6,137 nt of DNA, from positions 1 through 6,137 of the forward strand of contig CAZOHN010000212.1 of assembly GCA_964579325.1 (NCBI GenBank), given 5' to 3'. The stretch comes from CAZOHN01 sp964579325 (lineage in GTDB: Bacteria; Pseudomonadota; Alphaproteobacteria; Rhodobacterales; Rhodobacteraceae). How positions within the stretch are numbered: the first letter of the stretch is position 1; each line of letters opens with the position of its first letter. The notes below the pieces were generated by a model. That model searched no databases and was not told the origin of the DNA. It saw only the letters and a program-made list of their open reading frames with translations. The position numbers and the translations under genes were made by a program. This document shows, piece by piece, positions 1-5,571 of the stretch.

Positions 1-657
1 AAGCCGATCTACATCAAGGTCGGCGGCGCCCGCCCCTACTACGACACCGCGCTCGCGGTGAAGGCCGGCGCCGACGTGGTGGTGCTCGACGGGATGCAGG
101 GCGGCACCGCCGCCACCCAGGACGTGTTCATCGAGCACGTCGGAATGCCGATCCTCGCCTGCATCCCGCAGGCGGTGAAGGCGCTGCAGGACCTCGGTAT
201 GCACCGCAAGGTGCAACTGATCGTCTCGGGCGGCATCCGCACCGGGGCAGACGTGGCCAAGGCCATGGCGCTCGGCGCCGATGCCGTCTCGATCGGCACC
301 GCGGCCCTCATCGCGCTCGGAGACAACGATCCGAAGTGGGAGGACGAGTATCAGAAACTCGGCACCACCGCCGACGCCTACGATGACTGGCACGAGGGCA
401 AGGACCCCGCCGGCATCACCACGCAGGACCCCCAGCTTATGAGCCGCTTCGACCCGGTTCTCGGCGGCCGCCGGCTGGCCAACTACCTCAAGGTGATGAC
501 GCTCGAAGCCCAGACCATCGCGCGGGCCTGCGGCAAGAACCACCTGCACAACCTCGAACCCGAAGACCTCTGCGCGCTGACCATCGAGGCCGCGGCCATG
601 GCGGGCGTGCCGCTCGCCGGAACGAACTGGATCCCCGGCCGGACCGGCGGATTCTGA
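1..657 (+). CDS. glxD: FMN-binding glutamate synthase family protein, GlxD/MgsC type (5' end missing)
   Basis: The reading frame is open from the first base, so this is the C-terminal 218 residues of a longer protein. It matches the FMN-binding alpha/beta barrel of the large glutamate synthase subunit. Visible motifs are a glycine-rich stretch near residues 30-38 (DGMQGGTAA), the flavin phosphate loop at 74-80 (IVSGGIR) and GTAALIALG at 99-107, then a C-terminal segment with ITTQDP (139-144) and HNLEPEDL (183-190). In GltB-type enzymes this domain makes glutamate from 2-oxoglutarate and ammonia. GlxD and MgsC are single-domain relatives that work with separate amidotransferase (GlxB/MgsA) and GXGXG-domain (GlxC/MgsB) subunits, which would lie upstream of this window. 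The cysteines that bind a [3Fe-4S] cluster in GltB are all absent here. glnT follows 33 bp downstream. The family assignment is firm; the choice between GlxD and N-methylglutamate synthase MgsC is open. Confidence 0.9.
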   Translation, partial: KPIYIKVGGARPYYDTALAVKAGADVVVLDGMQGGTAATQDVFIEHVGMPILACIPQAVKALQDLGMHRKVQLIVSGGIRTGADVAKAMALGADAVSIGTAALIALGDNDPKWEDEYQKLGTTADAYDDWHEGKDPAGITTQDPQLMSRFDPVLGGRRLANYLKVMTLEAQTIARACGKNHLHNLEPEDLCALTIEAAAMAGVPLAGTNWIPGRTGGF

Positions 658-676
658 AAAAAGAACGAACACGGAC

Positions 677-682
677 AGGGAG
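677..682 (+). promoter_or_regulatory. Ribosome binding site of glnT
   Basis: AGGGAG lies 8 nt before the ATG at 691 and supports that start. The 33-bp gap after the upstream stop codon holds no terminator-like hairpin, so the two genes are probably read from one transcript. Confidence 0.7.
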
Positions 683-690
683 CAAATCCG

Positions 691-1998
691 ATGGCGAAAG
701 ACCTTGCCAAATGGGCCAAGGACAAGGGCGTCAAGTACTTCATGATCTCCTACACCGACCTCTTCGGAGGTCAGCGGGCCAAACTGGTGCCCGCGCAGGC
801 GATCAGCGACATGGCCGAGGAGGGGGCGGGCTTTGCCGGCTTCGCGACCTGGCTCGACCTGACCCCCGCCCACCCCGACCTGATGGCGGTCCCCGACCCT
901 TCGGCGGTGATCCAGCTGCCCTGGAAGAAGGAGGTGGCCTGGGTACCCGCCAAGGCCACGATGGAAGGCAAGCTCGTCGAGCAGGCCCCCCGCAACGTCC
1001 TTGAAAAGCTCATCGCCGACGCGGCCAAGGACGGCCTGCGCGTCAAGACCGGGGTCGAGCCCGAGTTCTTCATCCTCAATGCCGAGGGCACCACGGCGTC
1101 CGACATCTACGACACCGCAGAAAAGCCGTGCTACGACCAGCAGGCGATCATGCGGCGCTACGAGGTCATCGCGGAAATCTGCGACTACATGCTGGAGATG
1201 GGCTGGGAGCCCTACCAGAACGACCACGAGGACGCGATCGGCCAGTTCGAGATGAACTGGCTCTACGACGACGTCCTCGCCACCGCCGACAAGCACAGCT
1301 TCTTCAAGTTCATGGTCAAGTCGGTGGCCGAGAAGCACGGCTTCCGCGCCTCGTTCATGCCCAAGCCCTTCAAGGGCCTCACCGGATCGGGCTGCCACGC
1401 GCATATCTCGGTCTGGTCGCTCGACGGCAAGACCAACGCCTTTGCCGACAAGAGCAAGGAGCTCGGCCTCTCCGATCAGGGCCGCCACTTCCTCGGCGGC
1501 ATCATGAAGCACGCCTCCGCACTGGCGGCAATCACCAACCCCACCGTCAACAGCTACAAGCGCATCAACGCCCCCCGCACCTCCTCGGGCGCGACCTGGG
1601 CGCCGAACACCGTCACCTGGACCGGCAACAACCGCACCCACATGGTGCGCGTCCCCGGCCCGGGCCGGTTCGAGCTGCGCCTGCCCGACGGCGCGGCGAA
1701 CCCCTACCTGCTGCAGGCCGTTATCATCGCGGCGGGCCTCGACGGCGTGCGTACCAAGGCCGATCCCGGCAAGCGCTGGGACATCGACATGTATGCCGAG
1801 GGCCACAAGGTGAAGGGCGCCCCCAAGCTGCCGCTCAACCTCCTCGACGCGCTGCGCGACTACGACCGCGACAAGACGCTGAAGGCGATGATGGGCGAGG
1901 AATTCTCGGCCGCCTACATCAAGCTCAAGCACGGCGAGTGGAACAGCTTCGTCTCGCACTTCTCCCGCTGGGAGCACGAGAACACGCTCGACATCTGA
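691..1998 (+). CDS. glnT: Type III glutamate-ammonia ligase (GlnT) / possible gamma-glutamylmethylamide synthetase
   Basis: This 435-residue protein belongs to the glutamine synthetase superfamily, which joins glutamate to ammonia or an amine using ATP. The beta-grasp domain spans about residues 12-100 and the catalytic barrel about 105-435. Recognisable catalytic parts are EPEFF (123-127), GQFEMNW (184-190) for metal binding, GSGCHAHIS (232-240) for ATP and glutamate, NNR (313-315), and RFELRLPDGAANPYL (326-340). Where bacterial GSI carries the adenylylated tyrosine (NLYDL), this protein reads NLLDAL (383-388), so GlnE-type control is unlikely. The length fits the type III family first described in rhizobia. 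Roseobacter GmaS proteins, which make gamma-glutamylmethylamide from methylamine, are often annotated under the same name. Position directly behind the GlxD/MgsC gene fits both readings: ammonia assimilation with glx genes, or methylamine use with mgs genes. The ATG at 691 has a good ribosome binding site. Confidence 0.92.
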   Translation: MAKDLAKWAKDKGVKYFMISYTDLFGGQRAKLVPAQAISDMAEEGAGFAGFATWLDLTPAHPDLMAVPDPSAVIQLPWKKEVAWVPAKATMEGKLVEQAPRNVLEKLIADAAKDGLRVKTGVEPEFFILNAEGTTASDIYDTAEKPCYDQQAIMRRYEVIAEICDYMLEMGWEPYQNDHEDAIGQFEMNWLYDDVLATADKHSFFKFMVKSVAEKHGFRASFMPKPFKGLTGSGCHAHISVWSLDGKTNAFADKSKELGLSDQGRHFLGGIMKHASALAAITNPTVNSYKRINAPRTSSGATWAPNTVTWTGNNRTHMVRVPGPGRFELRLPDGAANPYLLQAVIIAAGLDGVRTKADPGKRWDIDMYAEGHKVKGAPKLPLNLLDALRDYDRDKTLKAMMGEEFSAAYIKLKHGEWNSFVSHFSRWEHENTLDI

Positions 1999-2004
1999 CC
2001 GACC

Positions 2005-2031
2005 GCGCCGGGGGGCCATCCTCCCCGGCGC
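2005..2031 (+). terminator. GC-rich hairpin, probable terminator of the glxD-glnT operon
   Basis: Perfect 9-bp arms GCGCCGGGG (2005-2013) and CCCCGGCGC (2023-2031) can be extended inward by a G-U and a G-C pair, leaving a 5-nt loop. The hairpin starts 7 nt after the glnT stop codon. It is followed by a C-rich, T-poor tract instead of a run of U, so it is a weak match to a classical intrinsic terminator. It also lies between two convergent genes and could end transcription from the hemoglobin gene as well. Confidence 0.55.
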
Positions 2032-2032
2032 T

Positions 2033-2062
2033 CTCCCCCGCGCCCTGCTCCCCCGCGCCGTG
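2033..2062. repeat. Two-copy 15-bp tandem repeat
   Basis: The units 2033-2047 and 2048-2062 agree at 14 of 15 positions and share the core CTCCCCCGCGCC; they differ only at 2045 versus 2060. The repeat fills the space between the hairpin after glnT and the stop codon of the convergent hemoglobin gene. It may be a simple replication-slippage duplication. Confidence 0.7.
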
Positions 2063-2067
2063 CTCGA

Positions 2068-2487
2068 CTACGCAGTGCGCGGCTTCGGGACGCCCCAGTC
2101 CGCGAGATCGTTCACCAGCATCATGCAGATGCGCCGGAACACGCTCCGCAGCCGGTCGATGTCCTCCCCCGCGAGCCCGTTCTCCGCCAGCGCCCGGTCC
2201 ATCGCCGCCAGCCAGTCCTCCGCCGTCTCGACCGAAATCGGAACATGCGCATGGATGTGCCGCACGTCCATGTGCCCGTGCCGCTCCTCGTAGTAGCGCC
2301 GGCCACCGAGGAACCCGCTCAGGAAATCGAACTGCTCGGCCCGCGCATGGGCAAACCCGTGCCCGCGAAAATGCAACTGCCGCAGCCGCGCGCCCTCGGG
2401 CGTGAATTCGAGGATGTCGTAGAAGCTCCGCACCAGGTCCCGCAGACCCGGCTCGCCCCCGATCCGGTCGATCATGGCCGCGGCCAT
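2068..2487 (-). CDS. Group II truncated hemoglobin (TrHbO-like)
   Basis: The 139-residue product is a small heme-binding globin of the two-over-two fold. The pattern fits group II: an opening GGEPGLRDLVRSFYDIL with the likely distal B10 tyrosine at Y23, then FLSGFLGGRRYY (55-66), a histidine-rich HGHMDVRHIHAH (70-81) in which H79 aligns with the proximal F8 heme ligand, and W92 in the conserved G8 position. Family members bind oxygen or nitric oxide and are linked to redox or nitrosative stress handling; the specific role here is not known. The ATG at 2487 is preferred over M5 because GGAGGG sits 5 nt upstream of it. The gene is convergent with glnT and divergent from the transporter gene, so it is probably transcribed alone. 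Confidence 0.88.
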   Translation of the reverse strand: MAAAMIDRIGGEPGLRDLVRSFYDILEFTPEGARLRQLHFRGHGFAHARAEQFDFLSGFLGGRRYYEERHGHMDVRHIHAHVPISVETAEDWLAAMDRALAENGLAGEDIDRLRSVFRRICMMLVNDLADWGVPKPRTA

Positions 2488-2492
2488 CGCAT

Positions 2493-2498
2493 CCCTCC
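2493..2498 (-). promoter_or_regulatory. Ribosome binding site of the truncated hemoglobin gene
   Basis: Read on the minus strand, GGAGGG lies 5 nt before the ATG at 2487. It selects that codon over the in-frame ATG four codons later, which would be about 17 nt from the site. An out-of-frame ATG at 2492 is too close to be used. Confidence 0.7.
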
Positions 2499-2523
2499 GG
2501 ACAGCACTGGAACTTCACCCCAG

Positions 2524-2552
2524 CGCAATTAATTTCACCTTGAAGAATTGCG
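2524..2552. repeat. Inverted repeat in the divergent intergenic region (possible operator)
   Basis: CGCAATT (2524-2530) and AATTGCG (2546-2552) are perfect 7-bp inverted copies separated by 15 bp. They lie in the AT-richest patch of the window, between the start codons of the hemoglobin gene and the transporter gene. A second pair, AATTTC (2531-2536) and GAAATT (2553-2558), is interleaved with the first. This could be a binding site for a dimeric regulator serving one or both genes. I could not identify convincing -35/-10 pairs, so any promoter position is open. Confidence 0.35.
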
Positions 2553-2586
2553 GAAATTCGCCCTCAGTGCAAGGCGACCTAGACGC

Positions 2587-2593
2587 AAGGAGG
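2587..2593 (+). promoter_or_regulatory. Ribosome binding site that fixes the GTG start of the transporter
   Basis: AAGGAGG lies 5 nt before GTG at 2599. The frame also opens 17 codons earlier with a TTG at 2548, but that would add a basic, non-hydrophobic leader (MRKFALSARRPRRKE) ahead of the first membrane helix and would put this strong site inside the gene. Confidence 0.75.
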
Positions 2594-2598
2594 CGCCG

Positions 2599-3444
2599 GT
2601 GTCGAGCATCGTGGTCGGACTTTTCGCCGCACTGGCCTGGGGTATCCACGATCTCCTGGTCCGCTACCTCGGCTCGCGGATGGTGATCTCGACCTCGGTC
2701 CTGACCGTCCTCCTCGTCGGCACGCTCGCCATCCTGCCCTTCGCCGTCGCCCAGGGGGGCTGGGCCGCGATGACAGGTCGCGCCGGCGCGCTCGCGCTCG
2801 CCGGCGGCGCCTTCTACGCCGTCGCCGCACTCGCCCTCTACCGCGCCTTCGCCACCGGCCCGGTCAAGCTCGTTGCGCCGATCATCGCCTCCTACCCGAT
2901 CCTCTCGGTCAGCTTCGCCTGGGCCTCCGGATCCCCCGTCGCGGCGAAGGACTGGCTTGCGGTGTCCGTGATCGTCCTCGGCGTGGGCCTCGTCGCCTGC
3001 CTCTCCGACCCTGACGACAAGACGTTCCGGCGCAGGGCGGCGATTGTCTTCGCGGCCATTTCCGGAGCCGGTTTCGCTGCCGCCTTCGCGCTCGCCCAGG
3101 CCGCGGCACGGGATGGCGCCGAACTGCCGGCGGTCGTTGCCGGCCGTGTCGCCGCGATCGTCATCGTCCTCGCCATCGCGCTCCTGCTGGCCCGCGCGCC
3201 GCTCCTTCCACCCCGGCCGCAGGCCGGGTGGCTGTCGGCCATGGGCATCCTCGACGCCGCCGCGATCACGCTCGTCACCCTCGCCGCCGCCCTCCCCAAC
3301 CCCGAGTTCGCAGCCGTCACGACCTCGATCTTCGGCGTCATCACCGTGATCCTCGCCCGCGTCCTGTTGCGCGAGACGATGTCGCCGGGGCAATGGGGCA
3401 GCGTCGCGGTGGTCTTCTCCGGTGTCCTGATGCTCGGCCTGTGA
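2599..3444 (+). CDS. EamA/DMT superfamily transporter
   Basis: From the GTG start the product has 281 residues, the usual size for the ten-helix drug/metabolite transporter family. It consists of two EamA repeats, about 1-136 and 146-281. Likely membrane helices are near 3-22, 32-51, 64-82, 89-109, 118-136, 146-168, 178-198, 210-230, 236-257 and 265-281. Each repeat ends in the family-typical pattern of a helix, a short polar turn and a glycine-rich helix: SPVAAKDWLAVSVIVLGVG (112-130) in the first and RETMSPGQWGSVAVVFSGV (258-276) in the second. Members export amino acids, metabolites or drugs across the inner membrane, but the substrate cannot be read from the sequence. The gene diverges from the hemoglobin gene and is convergent with the chorismate mutase gene. 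No clear terminator hairpin is visible in the 63 bp after its stop codon. Confidence 0.9.
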   Translation: MSSIVVGLFAALAWGIHDLLVRYLGSRMVISTSVLTVLLVGTLAILPFAVAQGGWAAMTGRAGALALAGGAFYAVAALALYRAFATGPVKLVAPIIASYPILSVSFAWASGSPVAAKDWLAVSVIVLGVGLVACLSDPDDKTFRRRAAIVFAAISGAGFAAAFALAQAAARDGAELPAVVAGRVAAIVIVLAIALLLARAPLLPPRPQAGWLSAMGILDAAAITLVTLAAALPNPEFAAVTTSIFGVITVILARVLLRETMSPGQWGSVAVVFSGVLMLGL

Positions 3445-3507
3445 AACCGACGTCCCAAAGCAAACTCATGGGGTTGCGCCGCGTCCTTCAGGTCACGAGC
3501 GCAGGCG

Positions 3508-3849
3508 CTATCCGGCCGGCTGGGGGTCGTTCCCGCCAGTCCCGAGCCGCGCCTCCTCGCGCAGGATCGACCACTCGATGAGGTGCCGCCACAGGTCCTC
3601 GGCAAGTTCGGGCGACAGTCCCTGCCGCTCCGCTTCGGCGCGCACGTTCCGCACCACCTCCTCCACGCGGCCCTCGAGCCGTGCCCGCAACCCGTCGCGC
3701 GCCTTGATCTCGGCGGCGCGGTCGATGTGCGCGGCGCGCAGCGCCAGAAGGCGGACGAGTTCGACGTCGATCCGGTCGATGCCCGCGCGGATCTCGGCCA
3801 TCGTTGTGTAGCACGCCGGGTCTTCAACCGAACCAGAATCGCCTGCCAT
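3508..3849 (-). CDS. Chorismate mutase, AroQ type (monofunctional)
   Basis: The 113-residue, mostly helical protein matches the AroQ fold, which converts chorismate to prephenate at the start of phenylalanine and tyrosine synthesis in the cytoplasm. Residues aligning with the active site are R21 in the AEIRAGID helix, R38 in LLALR, K49 in AAEIK, and R61 further on. Its later part, GLSPELAEDLWRHLIEWSI (77-95), is closest to the small PchB-like branch, so isochorismate-related activity cannot be fully excluded. No siderophore genes are nearby, and housekeeping mutase activity is the better guess. At the place of the usual substrate-binding glutamine near the C-terminus there is E98. The ATG at 3849 was chosen because AGGAG lies 11 nt upstream. 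An in-frame GTG at 3915 has no ribosome binding site, and an internal ATG at 3801 would remove only the leader. A 112-bp gap separates it from the MOSC gene. Confidence 0.88.
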   Translation of the reverse strand: MAGDSGSVEDPACYTTMAEIRAGIDRIDVELVRLLALRAAHIDRAAEIKARDGLRARLEGRVEEVVRNVRAEAERQGLSPELAEDLWRHLIEWSILREEARLGTGGNDPQPAG

Positions 3850-3860
3850 CAGCCCCTTCG

Positions 3861-3865
3861 CTCCT
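3861..3865 (-). promoter_or_regulatory. Ribosome binding site of the chorismate mutase gene
   Basis: Read on the minus strand, AGGAG lies 11 nt before the ATG at 3849, a slightly long spacing. A second purine run (AAGGGG, 3853-3858) is closer but rather near the start. Both favour 3849 over the GTG at 3915. Confidence 0.5.
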
Positions 3866-3920
3866 GTCCGGCCAGCCTCTCCCGGCGCCGCATCGGGGCC
3901 GCACCACCCGTACACGGCGC

Positions 3921-3935
3921 GAACACAGCCTGTTC
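3921..3935. promoter_or_regulatory. Small palindrome upstream of chorismate mutase (possible operator)
   Basis: GAACA (3921-3925) and TGTTC (3931-3935) form an inverted repeat with a 5-bp centre, 72-86 nt upstream of the chorismate mutase start, in the gap after the MOSC gene. It has the size of a dimeric regulator site. It is not the alphaproteobacterial LexA box, which is a direct GTTC-N7-GTTC repeat. Five-base arms can arise by chance. Confidence 0.25.
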
Positions 3936-3961
3936 ACCGCTACCGCGCCGCGCGCGCCGGC

Positions 3962-4549
3962 TCAACCGGGCTGCCAGGCGCGCTGCGCCGGCACATGCAG
4001 CCGCACCGTCGCGCCAAGCCGTAGCACACCCTCGCGCTCGACCCATGCCGTCACCCCGCGCCGCCCCTCGGCCGCTTCCTTGAACCGCTTGCCCTCGCCC
4101 GGCCGCGCCTTGCCGATGGTCACGGCAGGCTCGCGGCAGGGCAGGTTCTCCATGTCCACCACCAGCGTCGCCCCGCCCTCGGCCTGTAACCGCGACGAGG
4201 GCGGCAGGTGCGTGAAATCCGGCAACCCCGAGATCACCACGTTCGCGCCGACCCAGGCAAAGTCGAACGCGGCGATCCCCAGTTCCTCCGCCACCGCCGC
4301 CATCTCCTCCGCCCCCACCACGCAGAGCTGCCGGACGTTGCGGATCTCGGTCCCCTTGCGATACTGCGCCGTCACCCGACTGCAGGACGGGCGCGTCAAC
4401 CCGCCGTGGCTCTCGCCTTCCGGACCGGCAAAGGTCAGCGCGAGGCTCTCCACCGCCTCTCCCCGGATCACGAGGTTCTCCACCGGCACCGCCTGCCGGC
4501 CAAGCCAGACAATCGTGCCGACATGGTCGGTGGGGATCAGGGCAGGCAT
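3962..4549 (-). CDS. MOSC domain-containing protein
   Basis: The 195-residue product is a standalone MOSC domain, the module found at the C-terminus of molybdenum cofactor sulfurases and in YiiM-type proteins, where it is linked to molybdenum cofactor and sulfur transfer. Family-like segments are GPEGESHGGLTRPSCSR (42-58), GTEIRNVRQLCVV (66-78), the core WVGANVVISGLPDFTHLPP (99-117), and VDMENLPCREP (131-141), in which C138 sits where MOSC domains carry a conserved cysteine. The C-terminal GRRGVTAWVEREG (162-174) is also typical of this bacterial group. There is no N-terminal aminotransferase or reductase partner domain, and the true substrate is unknown. The ATG at 4549 has GGAGG 5 nt upstream. 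The frame stays open 52 codons further to a TTG at 4705, but that extension lacks a ribosome binding site and does not resemble the family. Confidence 0.88.
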   Translation of the reverse strand: MPALIPTDHVGTIVWLGRQAVPVENLVIRGEAVESLALTFAGPEGESHGGLTRPSCSRVTAQYRKGTEIRNVRQLCVVGAEEMAAVAEELGIAAFDFAWVGANVVISGLPDFTHLPPSSRLQAEGGATLVVDMENLPCREPAVTIGKARPGEGKRFKEAAEGRRGVTAWVEREGVLRLGATVRLHVPAQRAWQPG

Positions 4550-4554
4550 CGGCA

Positions 4555-4559
4555 CCTCC
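4555..4559 (-). promoter_or_regulatory. Ribosome binding site that fixes the MOSC gene start
   Basis: Read on the minus strand, GGAGG lies 5 nt before the ATG at 4549. This argues against a longer protein starting at the upstream TTG at 4705. Confidence 0.75.
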
Positions 4560-4714
4560 AGCCAGAACGTGCGCCGAACCTGCACTGCCCGCCGCGTGAC
4601 GGCAACCCGGATCCACGCGCCATCTCCGACTGCCTCCGCGGCCGCATGCCCTTGGGGGACGTCCCAGGGGTGCCTCGCAAGCCGCTTGTCACCCGTGCGC
4701 GCCAAAGCCGGGAT

Positions 4715-4771
4715 CCTTCTTCCGACCCCAAGTATCCCGGTGGGGGTGCGGGGGAGGCAGCGCCTCCCCCG
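4715..4771 (-). terminator. Hairpin after tam with Rhodobacterales-type tail
   Basis: A perfect 10-bp stem, CGGGGGAGGC (4749-4758) with GCCTCCCCCG (4762-4771), closes a 3-nt loop. It begins 22 bp after the tam stop codon on the minus strand. No U-run follows. Instead the minus strand reads CCCCCACCGGGATACTTGGG and then GAAGAAGG. From memory, hairpins followed by a tail of the form CCGGGATATTTGG...AAGAAG recur between genes in many Rhodobacterales genomes, which makes this a recurrent intergenic element as well as a probable terminator for ftsH-tam. The recurrence is recalled, not searched. Confidence 0.6.
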
Positions 4772-4793
4772 TCTTGGCCGTCCCTCCGCAGGC

Positions 4794-5558
4794 TCACGCT
4801 TCGGGAACCGTCAGCACGAAGAAGAGCCGCCGGAACGCAAACAGGATCGCCCCGTCCGCCTCCGCCGGATAGGCCTCCGCCAGCCGCGCCTCGTAGGCGT
4901 CCACGAAGGCAGCCCGCTGCGTCACCGAGAGCCCCTCGACATAGGGCCGCATCGCCGTGGCCTCGGTAAAGCGGCGCACCGGGTGGCCTTCACCCGGCGG
5001 CAGGCGCTGGAGATACTCCGTCTCCCAGACCTCGCCCGCGCCCAGCGGCGCGATCAGCCGGGCGTAGACCTCCGGCGCCTCGGTCCGCGTCCCCTCGCCC
5101 CGCGTCCGGCCAGGAAAGAGGTCCTCGGCAACCTCGGCGAGCAGCCGGTGCGACGGCGCCCCGCCCTGCCGCGGCATCTGCACCGCGAGCGTCCCGCCCG
5201 GCGCCAGCAGCCCCGCCAGCCGCGGGATCAGCGCCGCATGGCCCGGCACCCACTGCAAGGCCGCGTTCGAGAAGATCAGCGCCGGCGGCTCCCACGGCAC
5301 CCAGTCGGCGATGCCCGCCGTCTCGGTCCGCGCATAGCGCCCCGCCGCCGCCTCCAGCATCGCCAGCGAGGCGTCGACGCCCACCACTGCCCGCCCCGGA
5401 AACCGCGCCGCAATCGCCCCGGAAACCGCGCCGTCGCCGCAGCCGAGGTCCACCACCTCGCCCGGCGGCAGGTCGGGCACCTGTGCCAGCAGGTCGAGCG
5501 CGGGGCGCAAGCGAAAGCCCCGGAACCTGGCATAGGTCCCGGGGCTCCAGTCCGTCAT
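4794..5558 (-). CDS. tam: Trans-aconitate 2-methyltransferase
   Basis: The 254-residue protein is a class I SAM-dependent methyltransferase that matches E. coli Tam over its whole length. Tam methylates trans-aconitate, the spontaneous isomer of the citric-acid-cycle intermediate cis-aconitate and an inhibitor of aconitase, in the cytoplasm. The Tam-like start MTDWSPGTYARF (1-12) is followed by SAM motif I VVDLGCGDG (35-43), the acidic ribose-binding D62 in VVGVDAS (58-64), and IFSNAALQW (95-103), which corresponds to the E. coli IFANASLQW. Then come LAVQMP (124-129), ATAMRPYVEGL (200-210) and the end FAFRRLFFVLT (240-250). The length is normal. The start ATG lies 13 nt behind the ftsH stop codon, with GAGG overlapping that stop as a weak ribosome binding site, so translational coupling to ftsH is likely. 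Confidence 0.93.
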   Translation of the reverse strand: MTDWSPGTYARFRGFRLRPALDLLAQVPDLPPGEVVDLGCGDGAVSGAIAARFPGRAVVGVDASLAMLEAAAGRYARTETAGIADWVPWEPPALIFSNAALQWVPGHAALIPRLAGLLAPGGTLAVQMPRQGGAPSHRLLAEVAEDLFPGRTRGEGTRTEAPEVYARLIAPLGAGEVWETEYLQRLPPGEGHPVRRFTEATAMRPYVEGLSVTQRAAFVDAYEARLAEAYPAEADGAILFAFRRLFFVLTVPEA

Positions 5559-5571
5559 CGCTGTGCCGGCC

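Larger units (their letters stand above)
4550..4793. other. Intergenic region between tam and the MOSC gene
   Basis: This 244-bp gap holds a terminator-like hairpin next to the end of tam (4749-4771) with a characteristic tail on the minus strand (to about 4715). It also holds a perfect 10-bp palindrome GGGACGTCCC at 4656-4665, about 107 bp before the MOSC start codon. Any MOSC promoter should lie here, but no convincing -35/-10 pair is visible. I see no credible small gene. Confidence 0.5.

Noticed and set aside
1128..2405. A 425-codon open frame on the + strand overlapping glnT and the hemoglobin gene
   Set aside because: It is a shifted frame of glnT that runs on antisense to the hemoglobin gene, with low-complexity R/P/A-rich composition.
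2515..3393. A 292-codon open frame antisense to the transporter
   Set aside because: Its product is almost entirely G, D, R and E with no hydrophobic core, the mirror image of membrane-protein codons.
3445..3507. A terminator between the convergent transporter and chorismate mutase genes
   Set aside because: Only 4-5 bp complementary pieces could be found and there is no T-run, so no call is supported.
4647..4672. Possible structured RNA around the GGGACGTCCC palindrome
   Set aside because: A longer stem forms only on the + strand and needs several G-U pairs. On the minus strand, which would be transcribed toward the MOSC gene, these become mismatches. No riboswitch or tRNA pattern is visible.
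4550..4705. N-terminal extension of the MOSC protein from a TTG at 4705
   Set aside because: The extension has no ribosome binding site and no family resemblance, and a strong GGAGG stands right before the ATG at 4549.
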